7,792 nt of DNA. Source: an uncultured Oscillibacter sp. (GTDB taxonomy: Bacteria > Bacillota > Clostridia > Oscillospirales > Oscillospiraceae). This document shows positions 1-5,479 of this stretch, piece by piece; positions within the stretch are counted from its first letter, which is position 1, and every line of letters begins with the position of its first letter. Position numbers and translations under genes: made by a program. The notes below the pieces were generated by a model. The model ran no database searches. It was not told where the DNA came from and worked only from the letters and a program-made list of their open reading frames with translations. The DNA lies in NCBI GenBank assembly GCA_900550685.1, contig URTS01000088.1, positions 1 to 7,792 on the forward strand. The letters are read 5' to 3'.

Positions 1-55
1 GCGGCTATGCCGCACCGGATTGAATCCCCATTTTCTTTTCGTCTTGCCGAAAAGA
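1..55 (+). repeat. Left arm of a long inverted repeat
   Basis: This stretch is the reverse complement of 485-539 with 52 of 55 positions matching; mismatches are at 16, 17 and 47. It begins with a short stem (gcggc, tat, gccgc; 1-13) and contains a second one (cttttcg 35-41 with cgaaaag 48-54). The match ends at 55 on the inner side, while the outer side is cut by the window start, so the arm may be longer. It resembles a dispersed intergenic repeat rather than a transposon end, because no transposase lies between the arms. Confidence 0.85.
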
Positions 56-78
56 TTACCGGGGTTCCCGGCGGAACT

Positions 79-255
79 GTACCGGTTCGGTACGGAGAAG
101 CCAGGGGGATATTCTCTTTTGAAAAGAGAATGTCCCCCAGCCCCCTAAAGAGAAACGCGGGGGGATTTCGATTTCCCCCCCGCACCCCCTTGAAACGACT
201 CAAAGGGGCGAAACTGCGGTTTCTCCCCTTTGGAAACCCCTCTAAGGATAAGGGG
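79..255. repeat. Run of six consecutive small hairpins
   Basis: Six inverted repeats follow one another with gaps of at most about 20 bases: gtaccg/cggtac (79-84, 88-93); a long stem at 104-138 with one G-T pair and a three-base loop; gcgggggg/ccccccgc (157-164, 176-183); cccctt/aagggg (186-191, 203-208); gaaac/gtttc (210-214, 219-223); and cccct/agggg (237-241, 251-255). All sit between the two arms of the outer inverted repeat. This could form a structured RNA or be a nested repeat element; no protein is encoded convincingly. Confidence 0.7.
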
Positions 256-415
256 AGCGGCAGCGGAAAGTGAGGCAGAGGGTGTCCTCTTTGCACCCCA
301 ATGAACGCCGTGCCGTCAAATGCGGGGACGCAGTTATTCGAGGAATATCTGTCAGCGCAGCCGGTAGGGGACTTCTGGATTTTGCCGGCAGTGCGTACCG
401 GCCGCTCTTTCGTAT

Positions 416-448
416 GGGTGAGTTGGCCGTTCCGCGGGCAACTCATCC
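416..448. repeat. Hairpin, 10-bp stem
   Basis: Positions 416-425 pair with 439-448 (ten pairs, one of them G-T), with a possible short inner stem (427-429 with 435-437). It lies just inside the right arm of the long inverted repeat. No T-tract follows, so it is not a standard terminator. Confidence 0.6.
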
Positions 449-484
449 CCAAGCGTCTTTTCTTTTGACCATGAATGGCCGTTT

Positions 485-539
485 TCTTTTCGACAAGACG
501 AAAAGAAAATGGGGATTCAATCTAGTGCGGCATAGCCGC
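485..539 (-). repeat. Right arm of the long inverted repeat
   Basis: Reverse complement of 1-55 (52 of 55 bases). It contains most of an 11-bp perfect stem, 482-492 with 499-509 and a six-base loop, and a 6-bp stem tgcggc/gccgca at 526-540. There is no T-run after either stem, so neither looks like an intrinsic terminator on the + strand. A related motif, agaaaatgggg, recurs at 579-590, which suggests that repeat fragments continue past this arm. Confidence 0.85.
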
Positions 540-662
540 ACATCTCCGCACCAATTTGGTGCGCTTGGCGTTTCAAAAAGAAAATGGGGGGTGTATTTGG
601 GATGGGCAAAGCCCATCTCATGTGATCCCTCTTGCGCAAGCAAAAATAAAATATGTAATCCC

Positions 663-679
663 ATACGGTATCACCGTAT
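663..679. repeat. Short perfect inverted repeat just before the ftsY ribosome binding site
   Basis: atacggt (663-669) and accgtat (673-679) form a perfect 7-bp dyad around three bases, ending seven bases before the ftsY AAGGAG. It could be an operator or an mRNA 5' stem; nothing else in the sequence decides between these. Nearby dyads at 601-617 (gatgggc/gcccatc) and 631-640 (cttgcgcaag) make the whole ftsY leader structured. Confidence 0.45.
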
Positions 680-697
680 CTAAATAAGGAGTTTACA

Positions 698-1570
698 ATG
701 GGCTTTTTTGACAAGCTGAAAAAAATCACCAGCAATTTGTTCTCCGGCTTCACCGAGGCGGACGAGGCGTTTTTCGAGGAACTGGAAGAGACCCTCATCA
801 TGGCGGACCTGGGGGTGGAAGCCGCCACAGACGCCGTGGAAAAACTGCGGACCAAGGTCCGCAAGGAGCACCTGCAAAGCCAGGAGGAGGTCCGGGAGGC
901 CCTGCGGGAGATCCTGATGGCGGAGATGGAGGTGGGGAACACCGCCCTGAAGCTAGACACGAAGCCCAGCGTCTGCATCTTCATCGGCGTCAACGGCGTG
1001 GGCAAGACCACCTCCATCGGCAAGGTGGCCGCCAGCCTGAAAAAGCAGGGCAAGCGGGTGCTGCTGTGTGCCGCCGACACCTTCCGGGCCGCCGCCGCCG
1101 ACCAGCTGGAGATCTGGGCGGACCGGGCCGGATGCGAGATCGTCCGGCAGTATGAGGGGGCGGACCCCGGCGCCGTGCTGTTTGACGCATTGCAGGCCGC
1201 CAAGGCCCGGAACGTGGACGTGGTGCTGTGCGACACCGCCGGACGGCTCCACAACAAGGCCAACCTGATGGCGGAGCTGGCCAAGCTGTCCAAGATCATC
1301 GACCGGGAGTGCCCCGGCTGTGACCGGGAGACCCTGCTGGTGCTGGACGCCACCACCGGCCAGAACGGCCTGATCCAGGCCCGGACCTTCAAGGAGACGG
1401 CAGGTCTTACCGGCATCGTTCTGACCAAGCTGGACGGCACTGCCAAGGGCGGCATCGTCATCGCCATTGCGCGGGAACTGGGTGTGCCCGTGAAGTTCGC
1501 CGGAGTGGGCGAGGGCATCGACGATCTGAAACCTTTCGATGCCGAAGACTATGTGAAGGCTATCATCTGA
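698..1570 (+). CDS. ftsY: Signal recognition particle receptor FtsY
   Basis: SRP receptor GTPase (290 aa) that docks the SRP-ribosome complex at the membrane and hands nascent membrane proteins to the Sec translocon by reciprocal GTP hydrolysis with Ffh. The N domain is a helical bundle at about residues 1-85. The G domain carries all expected motifs: P-loop GVNGVGKTT (97-105), DTFRAAA (127-133), DTAGR (179-183), TKLD (243-246) and GVGEG (269-273), ending with the typical DLKPFDAEDYV. The acidic A domain of enterobacterial FtsY is absent, and the amphipathic start MGFFDKLKK probably makes the membrane contact, as is usual in Firmicutes. AAGGAG lies six bases before the ATG. It is the first gene of the cluster; ffh/ylxM does not follow it here. 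Confidence 0.97.
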   Translation: MGFFDKLKKITSNLFSGFTEADEAFFEELEETLIMADLGVEAATDAVEKLRTKVRKEHLQSQEEVREALREILMAEMEVGNTALKLDTKPSVCIFIGVNGVGKTTSIGKVAASLKKQGKRVLLCAADTFRAAAADQLEIWADRAGCEIVRQYEGADPGAVLFDALQAAKARNVDVVLCDTAGRLHNKANLMAELAKLSKIIDRECPGCDRETLLVLDATTGQNGLIQARTFKETAGLTGIVLTKLDGTAKGGIVIAIARELGVPVKFAGVGEGIDDLKPFDAEDYVKAII

Positions 1571-1590
1571 GAAAGGAGCGGAACGCCTGA

Positions 1591-1848
1591 ATGCTGTCCC
1601 TTTTTAACCGGAGAGAGCTGATAACGGTTTTGCCGCAGAAGCAGCTTGACCATGTACAGACAGCGCTGCATGATGCCGGCATTATAAACAGGGTAAAATT
1701 CAGCAATGGTGCCCGCGCGGCCGGGTATGGACGGCGCAGCATGATCGGTATCAACGTTGATGCCATGTATATCTATAAGATTTATGTGAGCAAAGAGGAC
1801 TATGACCGTGCAAAAGCGGCGATCCAGCCGGCTTTGCAGAAATTTTGA
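1591..1848 (+). CDS. Small unknown protein, possibly DUF2007-like
   Basis: An 85-aa soluble protein with no signal peptide or membrane segment. The layout, an opening strand (ELITVLP), a helix with LDHVQTALHDAGI, and a closing YKIYVSKEDYDRAKAAI, recalls the small ferredoxin-like fold of the DUF2007 'putative signal transducing' family. That is a resemblance by eye, not a firm match. AAAGGAG at 1572-1578 lies 12 bases before the ATG, a rather long spacing. The gene sits between ftsY and rph, and its stop codon is 14 bases before the rph start, so it is probably co-transcribed. It uses ATA, AGA and AGG codons and is more AT-rich than its neighbours, which may point to a different origin or weaker expression. 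Confidence 0.75.
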   Translation: MLSLFNRRELITVLPQKQLDHVQTALHDAGIINRVKFSNGARAAGYGRRSMIGINVDAMYIYKIYVSKEDYDRAKAAIQPALQKF

Positions 1849-1862
1849 AACGAGGAATGCAT

Positions 1863-2585
1863 ATGACCAGACAGGACGGACGGGCGTATGATGAGCTGCG
1901 CCCCATTAAAATTACGACGGATTTCGTGAAGTTCCCGGAGGGGAGCTGCCTTATTGAGTGCGGCGACACCAAGGTGCTCTGCTGCGCCAGCATCGAGGAC
2001 AAGACCCCGCCCCATGTGGCGGAGGGTGAGGGCTGGGTCACGGCGGAGTATTCCATGCTGCCCCGGGCCAACCGGGAGCGCAGCAAGCGGGACATCGCCA
2101 AGCTGAAGCTCAGCCCCCGCAGCGCTGAAATTCAGCGGCTGGTGGGCCGCAGTCTCCGGGCCGCCGTGGACATGCAGGCCCTGGGTGAGCGGACCATCAA
2201 CATCGACTGCGATGTTCTGCAGGGGGACGGCGGTACCCGCACCGCCTCCGTTACCGGCGGCTTTGTGGCCCTGGCCCTGGCCTGCCGGAAGCTGGTGGAG
2301 GAGGGCTATCTGGGCTCCACGCCCATCCGCCACTTTGTCACCGGCGTGTCTGCCGGCATCGTGGACGAGCAGGCATTGCTGGACCTCCAATACAGCGAGG
2401 ACAGCCGGGCCCAGGTGGACCTGAACTGCGTGATGAACGAACTGGGGGAGATCATTGAATTGCAGGGCACCGGCGAGGGCCGAGCCTTTACTCTGGCAGA
2501 GCAGCAGGAGCTGGTGCGGCTGTGCGCCAAGGGCAACCGGGAACTGCTGAAAATTCAGAAGGAAGCACTGGGAGGGAAGCTGTGA
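1863..2585 (+). CDS. rph: Ribonuclease PH
   Basis: Phosphate-dependent 3'-5' exoribonuclease (240 aa) that trims the 3' ends of tRNA precursors, releasing nucleoside diphosphates, and works as a hexameric ring. The sequence is full length and collinear with the family: N-terminal RQDGRAYDELRPI, GWVTAEYSMLPR (57-68), and GGTRTASVTGG (123-133). The phosphate-site residues R86, T125 and R126 are present, as are acidic D180 and D186 in the region of the metal-binding site. I chose the ATG at 1863 because GAGGA (1852-1856) is six bases upstream; an in-frame ATG at 1857 abuts the Shine-Dalgarno, and a TTG at 1845 lies inside the previous gene. The stop overlaps the rdgB start by one base. Confidence 0.96.
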   Translation: MTRQDGRAYDELRPIKITTDFVKFPEGSCLIECGDTKVLCCASIEDKTPPHVAEGEGWVTAEYSMLPRANRERSKRDIAKLKLSPRSAEIQRLVGRSLRAAVDMQALGERTINIDCDVLQGDGGTRTASVTGGFVALALACRKLVEEGYLGSTPIRHFVTGVSAGIVDEQALLDLQYSEDSRAQVDLNCVMNELGEIIELQGTGEGRAFTLAEQQELVRLCAKGNRELLKIQKEALGGKL

Positions 2586-3175
2586 TGAAATTTGTGCTTG
2601 CGACCCACAACCCCAATAAAATTCGGGAGATGGGGGCCATTCTGGGCCAGTTCGGCGTGGAGGTGGTGAGCCCCAAGGACCTGGGGATCACCGTGGATGT
2701 GGAGGAGACGGGAACCACCTTTGCGGAGAACGCCATGCTGAAAGCCAAGGCCATCTGCGAACTGGCAAAGCTCCCGGCCATTGCCGACGATTCCGGCCTA
2801 TGCGTGGACGCCCTCAACGGCGGCCCCGGCGTGTATTCCGCCCGGTATGGCGGCGAGGGACTGGACGACAAGGGCCGGTATACTCTGCTGCTGCAAAATC
2901 TCCGGGGCCAGACCACCCGGGCGGCCCACTTCACCTGCTCTATCGCCTGCGCCTTCCCCAACGGAGACACCATCACCGCCGAGGGACAGGCCCCCGGCAC
3001 CATCGCCTTTGCCCCCATGGGGGAGAACGGCTTCGGTTATGACCCGGTCTTTTTCGTGCCGGAAAAGGCCAAGACCTTTGCCCAGCTGACCCAGGAGGAA
3101 AAGGCGGAGATCTCCCACCGGGGCAAGGCTCTGCGGGAATTTTCTGAAAAGCTGGAAACTTATTTGAAGAAATAA
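2585..3175 (+). CDS. rdgB: XTP/dITP pyrophosphatase (RdgB/HAM1 family)
   Basis: House-cleaning enzyme (196 aa) that hydrolyses XTP, ITP and dITP to the monophosphate and pyrophosphate, keeping deaminated purines out of DNA and RNA. Family motifs are all present: THNPNKIRE near the N-terminus (7-15), TTFAENAMLKA (44-54), the metal/base-binding DDSGLCVDALNG (68-79) followed by PGVYSARYGG, FGYDPVF (150-156), and SHRGKAL (177-183). The ATG at 2585 overlaps the rph stop (TGATG), and GGAGGG at 2571-2576 is eight bases upstream, so translation is probably coupled to rph. Farther upstream in-frame starts would run into rph and are rejected. The rph-rdgB pairing is common in Firmicutes. Confidence 0.96.
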   Translation: MKFVLATHNPNKIREMGAILGQFGVEVVSPKDLGITVDVEETGTTFAENAMLKAKAICELAKLPAIADDSGLCVDALNGGPGVYSARYGGEGLDDKGRYTLLLQNLRGQTTRAAHFTCSIACAFPNGDTITAEGQAPGTIAFAPMGENGFGYDPVFFVPEKAKTFAQLTQEEKAEISHRGKALREFSEKLETYLKK

Positions 3176-3217
3176 CCGTCTAACCAGCAGGACCATTCAA
3201 AAAGGAGGAGCTGCCCT

Positions 3218-3439
3218 ATGAAAAAGACAGGCGTGTGTCCCAAGTGCGGAGGAGCGGATATTGTGCGGGTCCCCGGCGGAGTCAGGAGCACCATGGACAA
3301 TACGCAGAATTTTGTGATACGGGGATTTCAAAGTGCTCCGGTGGACCGGTATATCTGTGCCTGCGGCTTTTCCGAGGAATGGCTGCGGGAGGAAGATTTG
3401 GAAAAAGTAAAAAAATACTGGGCGGAAGCGGCCCAATGA
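3218..3439 (+). CDS. Small zinc-ribbon protein
   Basis: A 73-aa protein with two cysteine pairs, CPKCG (C7, C10) and CACG (C47, C49), that should form a single zinc ribbon with a loop of about 36 residues between the knuckles. The second pair has only one residue between the cysteines, a slightly unusual spacing. The C-terminal third (SEEWLREEDLEKVKKYWAEA) is predicted helical and charged. It starts behind a strong AAAGGAGG (3201-3208) and ends 10 bases before the yhbY ATG, so it belongs to the same operon. Small zinc ribbons of this kind can bind nucleic acid or other proteins, but nothing here shows which. Function unknown. Confidence 0.85.
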   Translation: MKKTGVCPKCGGADIVRVPGGVRSTMDNTQNFVIRGFQSAPVDRYICACGFSEEWLREEDLEKVKKYWAEAAQ

Positions 3440-3449
3440 AAGGATTTTT

Positions 3450-3779
3450 ATGGAACTGACAAGCAAACAGAGAGCCCAGCTGCGAGGGCTGGCCAACACC
3501 ATCGACACCATCATCCACATCGGCAAGGATGGCATCGGGGAGAACCTCGTCAAGCAGACCGACGATGCGCTGGAGGCCCGGGAACTCATCAAGGGCCGGG
3601 TTTTGGAGAACAATATGGAGTATGACGCCCGCCTGGCAGCCCAGGAGCTGGCGAAGGCCACCCGCAGCGAGGTGGTGCAGGTGATCGGCACCAAGTTCGT
3701 GCTGTACCGGGAAAGCCACAGCAAGCCCAAGGAAAAGCGCATCCAGCTGGTGAAGCCCGCCAAGAAGCGGCAGGCGTAA
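3450..3779 (+). CDS. yhbY: YhbY-family (CRM domain) ribosome assembly RNA-binding protein
   Basis: A 109-aa stand-alone CRM-domain protein. The family (E. coli YhbY, B. subtilis YqeI) associates with pre-50S particles and is thought to help large-subunit maturation. The opening LTSKQRAQLRGLAN, the RNA-binding GxxG loop GKDG (25-28) in HIGKDGIGE, the helix with VKQTDDALEARELIKG, and the closing strand VIGTKFVLYRES match the family from end to end. A basic tail (KPKEKRIQLVKPAKKRQA) extends the RNA-binding surface. AGGA lies five bases before the ATG. The order yhbY-nadD-yqeK-rsfS is conserved in many Firmicutes (yqeI-nadD-yqeK-rsfS in Bacillus); here one unknown gene is inserted after yhbY. Confidence 0.95.
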   Translation: MELTSKQRAQLRGLANTIDTIIHIGKDGIGENLVKQTDDALEARELIKGRVLENNMEYDARLAAQELAKATRSEVVQVIGTKFVLYRESHSKPKEKRIQLVKPAKKRQA

Positions 3780-3797
3780 GCACAAAAAGGAGGCTCT

Positions 3798-4256
3798 ATG
3801 CGGGAACTACGGGAGAGCAGATTTTTTGCCCTTGGCATTTTGCTCATCGTCAGCGCGGTGGCGCTTCTGATCGGTGCGGAGAGCGTCCGCAGCGATGGCC
3901 CGCTGCCTATTCAGCGGATACCGGCGGCGCTGGAGATCAACTGCTGGGACGAGAGCAGAGAATGGGGTTCCAACAAATATGTCATCACGGACGCGGGCGC
4001 CGTTGGAGCCTTTGTGGATGTGCTGAATCAGATGGAAAGAACGGAAGCCCACAGACCGCTGGACATGATGGAAGTGGACTGGAACGTTTTTGTAGCGGGG
4101 AATCGTGGATACATTTGCCACCTTGAAATCGCGCCGGATGCAATGCGCACATCAGGGGCGGGGACATCCACCAAGGTCTATGAGCTGGACTGCGGCCCGC
4201 TTTATGAACAACTGGATGAAATTTTGCAGCTCCGGAGAGCCGGAAAAATCGACTAA
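3798..4256 (+). CDS. Membrane-anchored unknown protein
   Basis: A 152-aa protein with a positively charged start (MRELRESR), one hydrophobic segment at about residues 9-27, and an extracytoplasmic domain of about 120 residues. This is a signal anchor or an uncleaved signal peptide; there is no lipobox cysteine. The domain has three cysteines (C49, C107, C132), two of which could form a disulphide. I recognise no family. AAGGAGG (3787-3793) is four bases from the ATG. It interrupts the conserved yhbY-nadD adjacency and has more AGA, ACA and TTT codons and lower GC than the flanking genes, suggesting later insertion into the operon. The stop is 22 bases before the nadD start. Confidence 0.8.
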   Translation: MRELRESRFFALGILLIVSAVALLIGAESVRSDGPLPIQRIPAALEINCWDESREWGSNKYVITDAGAVGAFVDVLNQMERTEAHRPLDMMEVDWNVFVAGNRGYICHLEIAPDAMRTSGAGTSTKVYELDCGPLYEQLDEILQLRRAGKID

Positions 4257-4278
4257 ACGCACAGGAGATGGAACTTTC

Positions 4279-5475
4279 TTGAAGATCGGAATTTACGGCG
4301 GGACCTTCAACCCGCCACATCTGGGGCACCTGACGGCGGCCGCCGCGGTCTTTTCCATGCTGAAGCTGGACAAGCTGCTGCTGATCCCCGCCAGCATTCC
4401 GCCCCACAAGGCCCTGCCTGCCGGCAGCCCCACGGCGGAGCAGCGGCTGGAAATGACCCGCCTGGCCGGGGAACAACTGGGCCTGGGGGACAAGGTGGAG
4501 ACTCTGGATATGGAGCTTCACCGGCAGGGCAAGAGCTACTCTTCCGACACCCTGGCGGAGCTGAAGGCCCGGTATCCAGACGACGAACTGTGGCTGCTGA
4601 TGGGCACCGACATGTTCCTCAGCCTTCACACCTGGCATGAGCCGGAAAAGATCCTGGATTTGGCCGGGATCGCCGCCTTCGGCCGGACGGAGGAGGACAT
4701 CGAACCCCTGTTTTCTGCCCAGCGGGACAATCTGTACCGCACGTACCCCAATGCGAGGCTGTTTACCCTGACCATTCCCGGCGTCATCGACGTGTCCTCC
4801 ACGGAGCTGCGGGAGGAGTTGGCGGCAGGGAAGGGCGGGAACCTTCTGCCTCCGGCGGTATACGGCTACATCCTGCGGAACCGTTTGTACGGAACGGATG
4901 TCAACCTGAAAGCCTTGTCCCTTTCCCAGCTGCGGCCCGTGGCCCTCAGCTACCTGAAGCACAAGCGGATCCCCCATGTGCTGGGCACGGAGCAGGAGGC
5001 CATCCGCCTGGCGGAGCGGTACGGCGGGGACGTGGAAAAGGCCCGGGTGGCGGCCCTGCTCCACGACTGCACAAAGAAGCTGGATATGCCGGATCAGCTG
5101 GCCCTCTGCCGGCAGTACGGCATCCAACTGGACGAACTGGAGCAGAAGGCATTGAAGCTGCTCCACGCCAAGACCGGCGCGGCTATCGCCCGGGACGTGT
5201 ACGGCGTGGACGATGAAATTTACCGGGCCATCTGGTGGCATACCACCGGGCACCCGGACATGACTTTGCTGGAAAAAATCATCTATTTGGCGGACTACAT
5301 TGAGCCATCTCGGGATTTCCCCGGCGTGGACGAGCTGCGGAACTGTGTGTATGAGGACCTGGACAAGGGGCTGTTGATGGGCCTGCAAATGACCATCGAC
5401 GAGATGACGGAAATGGGAAATCCCGTCCATCACGCCACTATTGAAGCGCGTGACTGGCTGAAAGGAAAGAGATAG
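4279..5475 (+). CDS. nadD-yqeK: Fused nicotinate-nucleotide adenylyltransferase / YqeK HD-domain Ap4A hydrolase
   Basis: A 398-aa two-domain protein. Residues 1 to about 203 are NadD, which makes nicotinate adenine dinucleotide from NaMN and ATP in NAD synthesis: GGTFNPPHLGH (7-17) is the nucleotidyltransferase motif, PPHK (41-44) follows, and SSTELR (173-178) is the second ATP-binding motif. From about residue 213 comes a complete YqeK HD domain with the metal ligands H233, H262-D263, H296, H321 and D339; members of this family split Ap4A symmetrically into two ADP. In Bacillus these are two adjacent genes; here no stop or restart separates them. I start at TTG 4279, which gives the standard NadD N-terminus MKIGIYGG with AGGAG (4263-4267) 11 bases upstream; no in-frame ATG is close. 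Confidence 0.94.
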   Translation: MKIGIYGGTFNPPHLGHLTAAAAVFSMLKLDKLLLIPASIPPHKALPAGSPTAEQRLEMTRLAGEQLGLGDKVETLDMELHRQGKSYSSDTLAELKARYPDDELWLLMGTDMFLSLHTWHEPEKILDLAGIAAFGRTEEDIEPLFSAQRDNLYRTYPNARLFTLTIPGVIDVSSTELREELAAGKGGNLLPPAVYGYILRNRLYGTDVNLKALSLSQLRPVALSYLKHKRIPHVLGTEQEAIRLAERYGGDVEKARVAALLHDCTKKLDMPDQLALCRQYGIQLDELEQKALKLLHAKTGAAIARDVYGVDDEIYRAIWWHTTGHPDMTLLEKIIYLADYIEPSRDFPGVDELRNCVYEDLDKGLLMGLQMTIDEMTEMGNPVHHATIEARDWLKGKR

Positions 5476-5479
5476 ACCC

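Larger units (their letters stand above)
1..697. other. Non-coding, hairpin-rich intergenic region upstream of ftsY
   Basis: No credible gene is present here on either strand. Open frames through it translate low-complexity, Arg/Pro-rich or repeat-derived peptides without a convincing ribosome binding site. The stretch consists mainly of inverted repeats: a 55-base pair of arms at the outside, a run of small hairpins at 79-255, a longer hairpin at 416-448, and further stems at 482-509, 526-540, 601-617 and 663-679. The segment 256-415 shows only a weak stem (384-402). An AT-rich tract at 641-659 could carry the ftsY promoter, but I could not find a well-spaced -35/-10 pair. The left edge is cut by the window, so the upstream gene and the true extent of the repeat are unknown. 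Confidence 0.75.

Noticed and set aside
482..509. Perfect 11-bp hairpin considered as a terminator
   Set aside because: No T-tract follows on either strand, and it is part of the inverted-repeat arm.
1..540. CRISPR array or transposon with encoded transposase
   Set aside because: Repeats are inverted rather than regularly spaced and direct, spacers are not uniform, and no transposase or recombinase is encoded.
632..661. Possible ftsY promoter using TTGCGC (632-637)
   Set aside because: No acceptable -10 hexamer lies 16-18 bases downstream; the AT-rich tract alone is not enough.
270..683. 137-codon open frame on the + strand (and a 73-codon frame on the - strand at 443-664)
   Set aside because: Both read through the inverted repeat and hairpins, have no good ribosome binding site, and give no domain-like sequence. 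Such frames are typical of translated repeats.
517..1518. 333-codon open frame on the - strand
   Set aside because: It is antisense to the fully conserved ftsY, and its Ser/Arg/Pro-rich composition is what a shadow of a GC-rich gene produces.
1845..1862. Longer rph starts at TTG 1845 or ATG 1857
   Set aside because: Neither has a correctly spaced ribosome binding site; the ATG at 1863 does and gives the normal family N-terminus.
2522..2584. Upstream GTG start for rdgB inside rph
   Set aside because: It adds 21 residues unlike the family before the conserved MKFVLATHNPNK; the ATG at 2585 has a good ribosome binding site.
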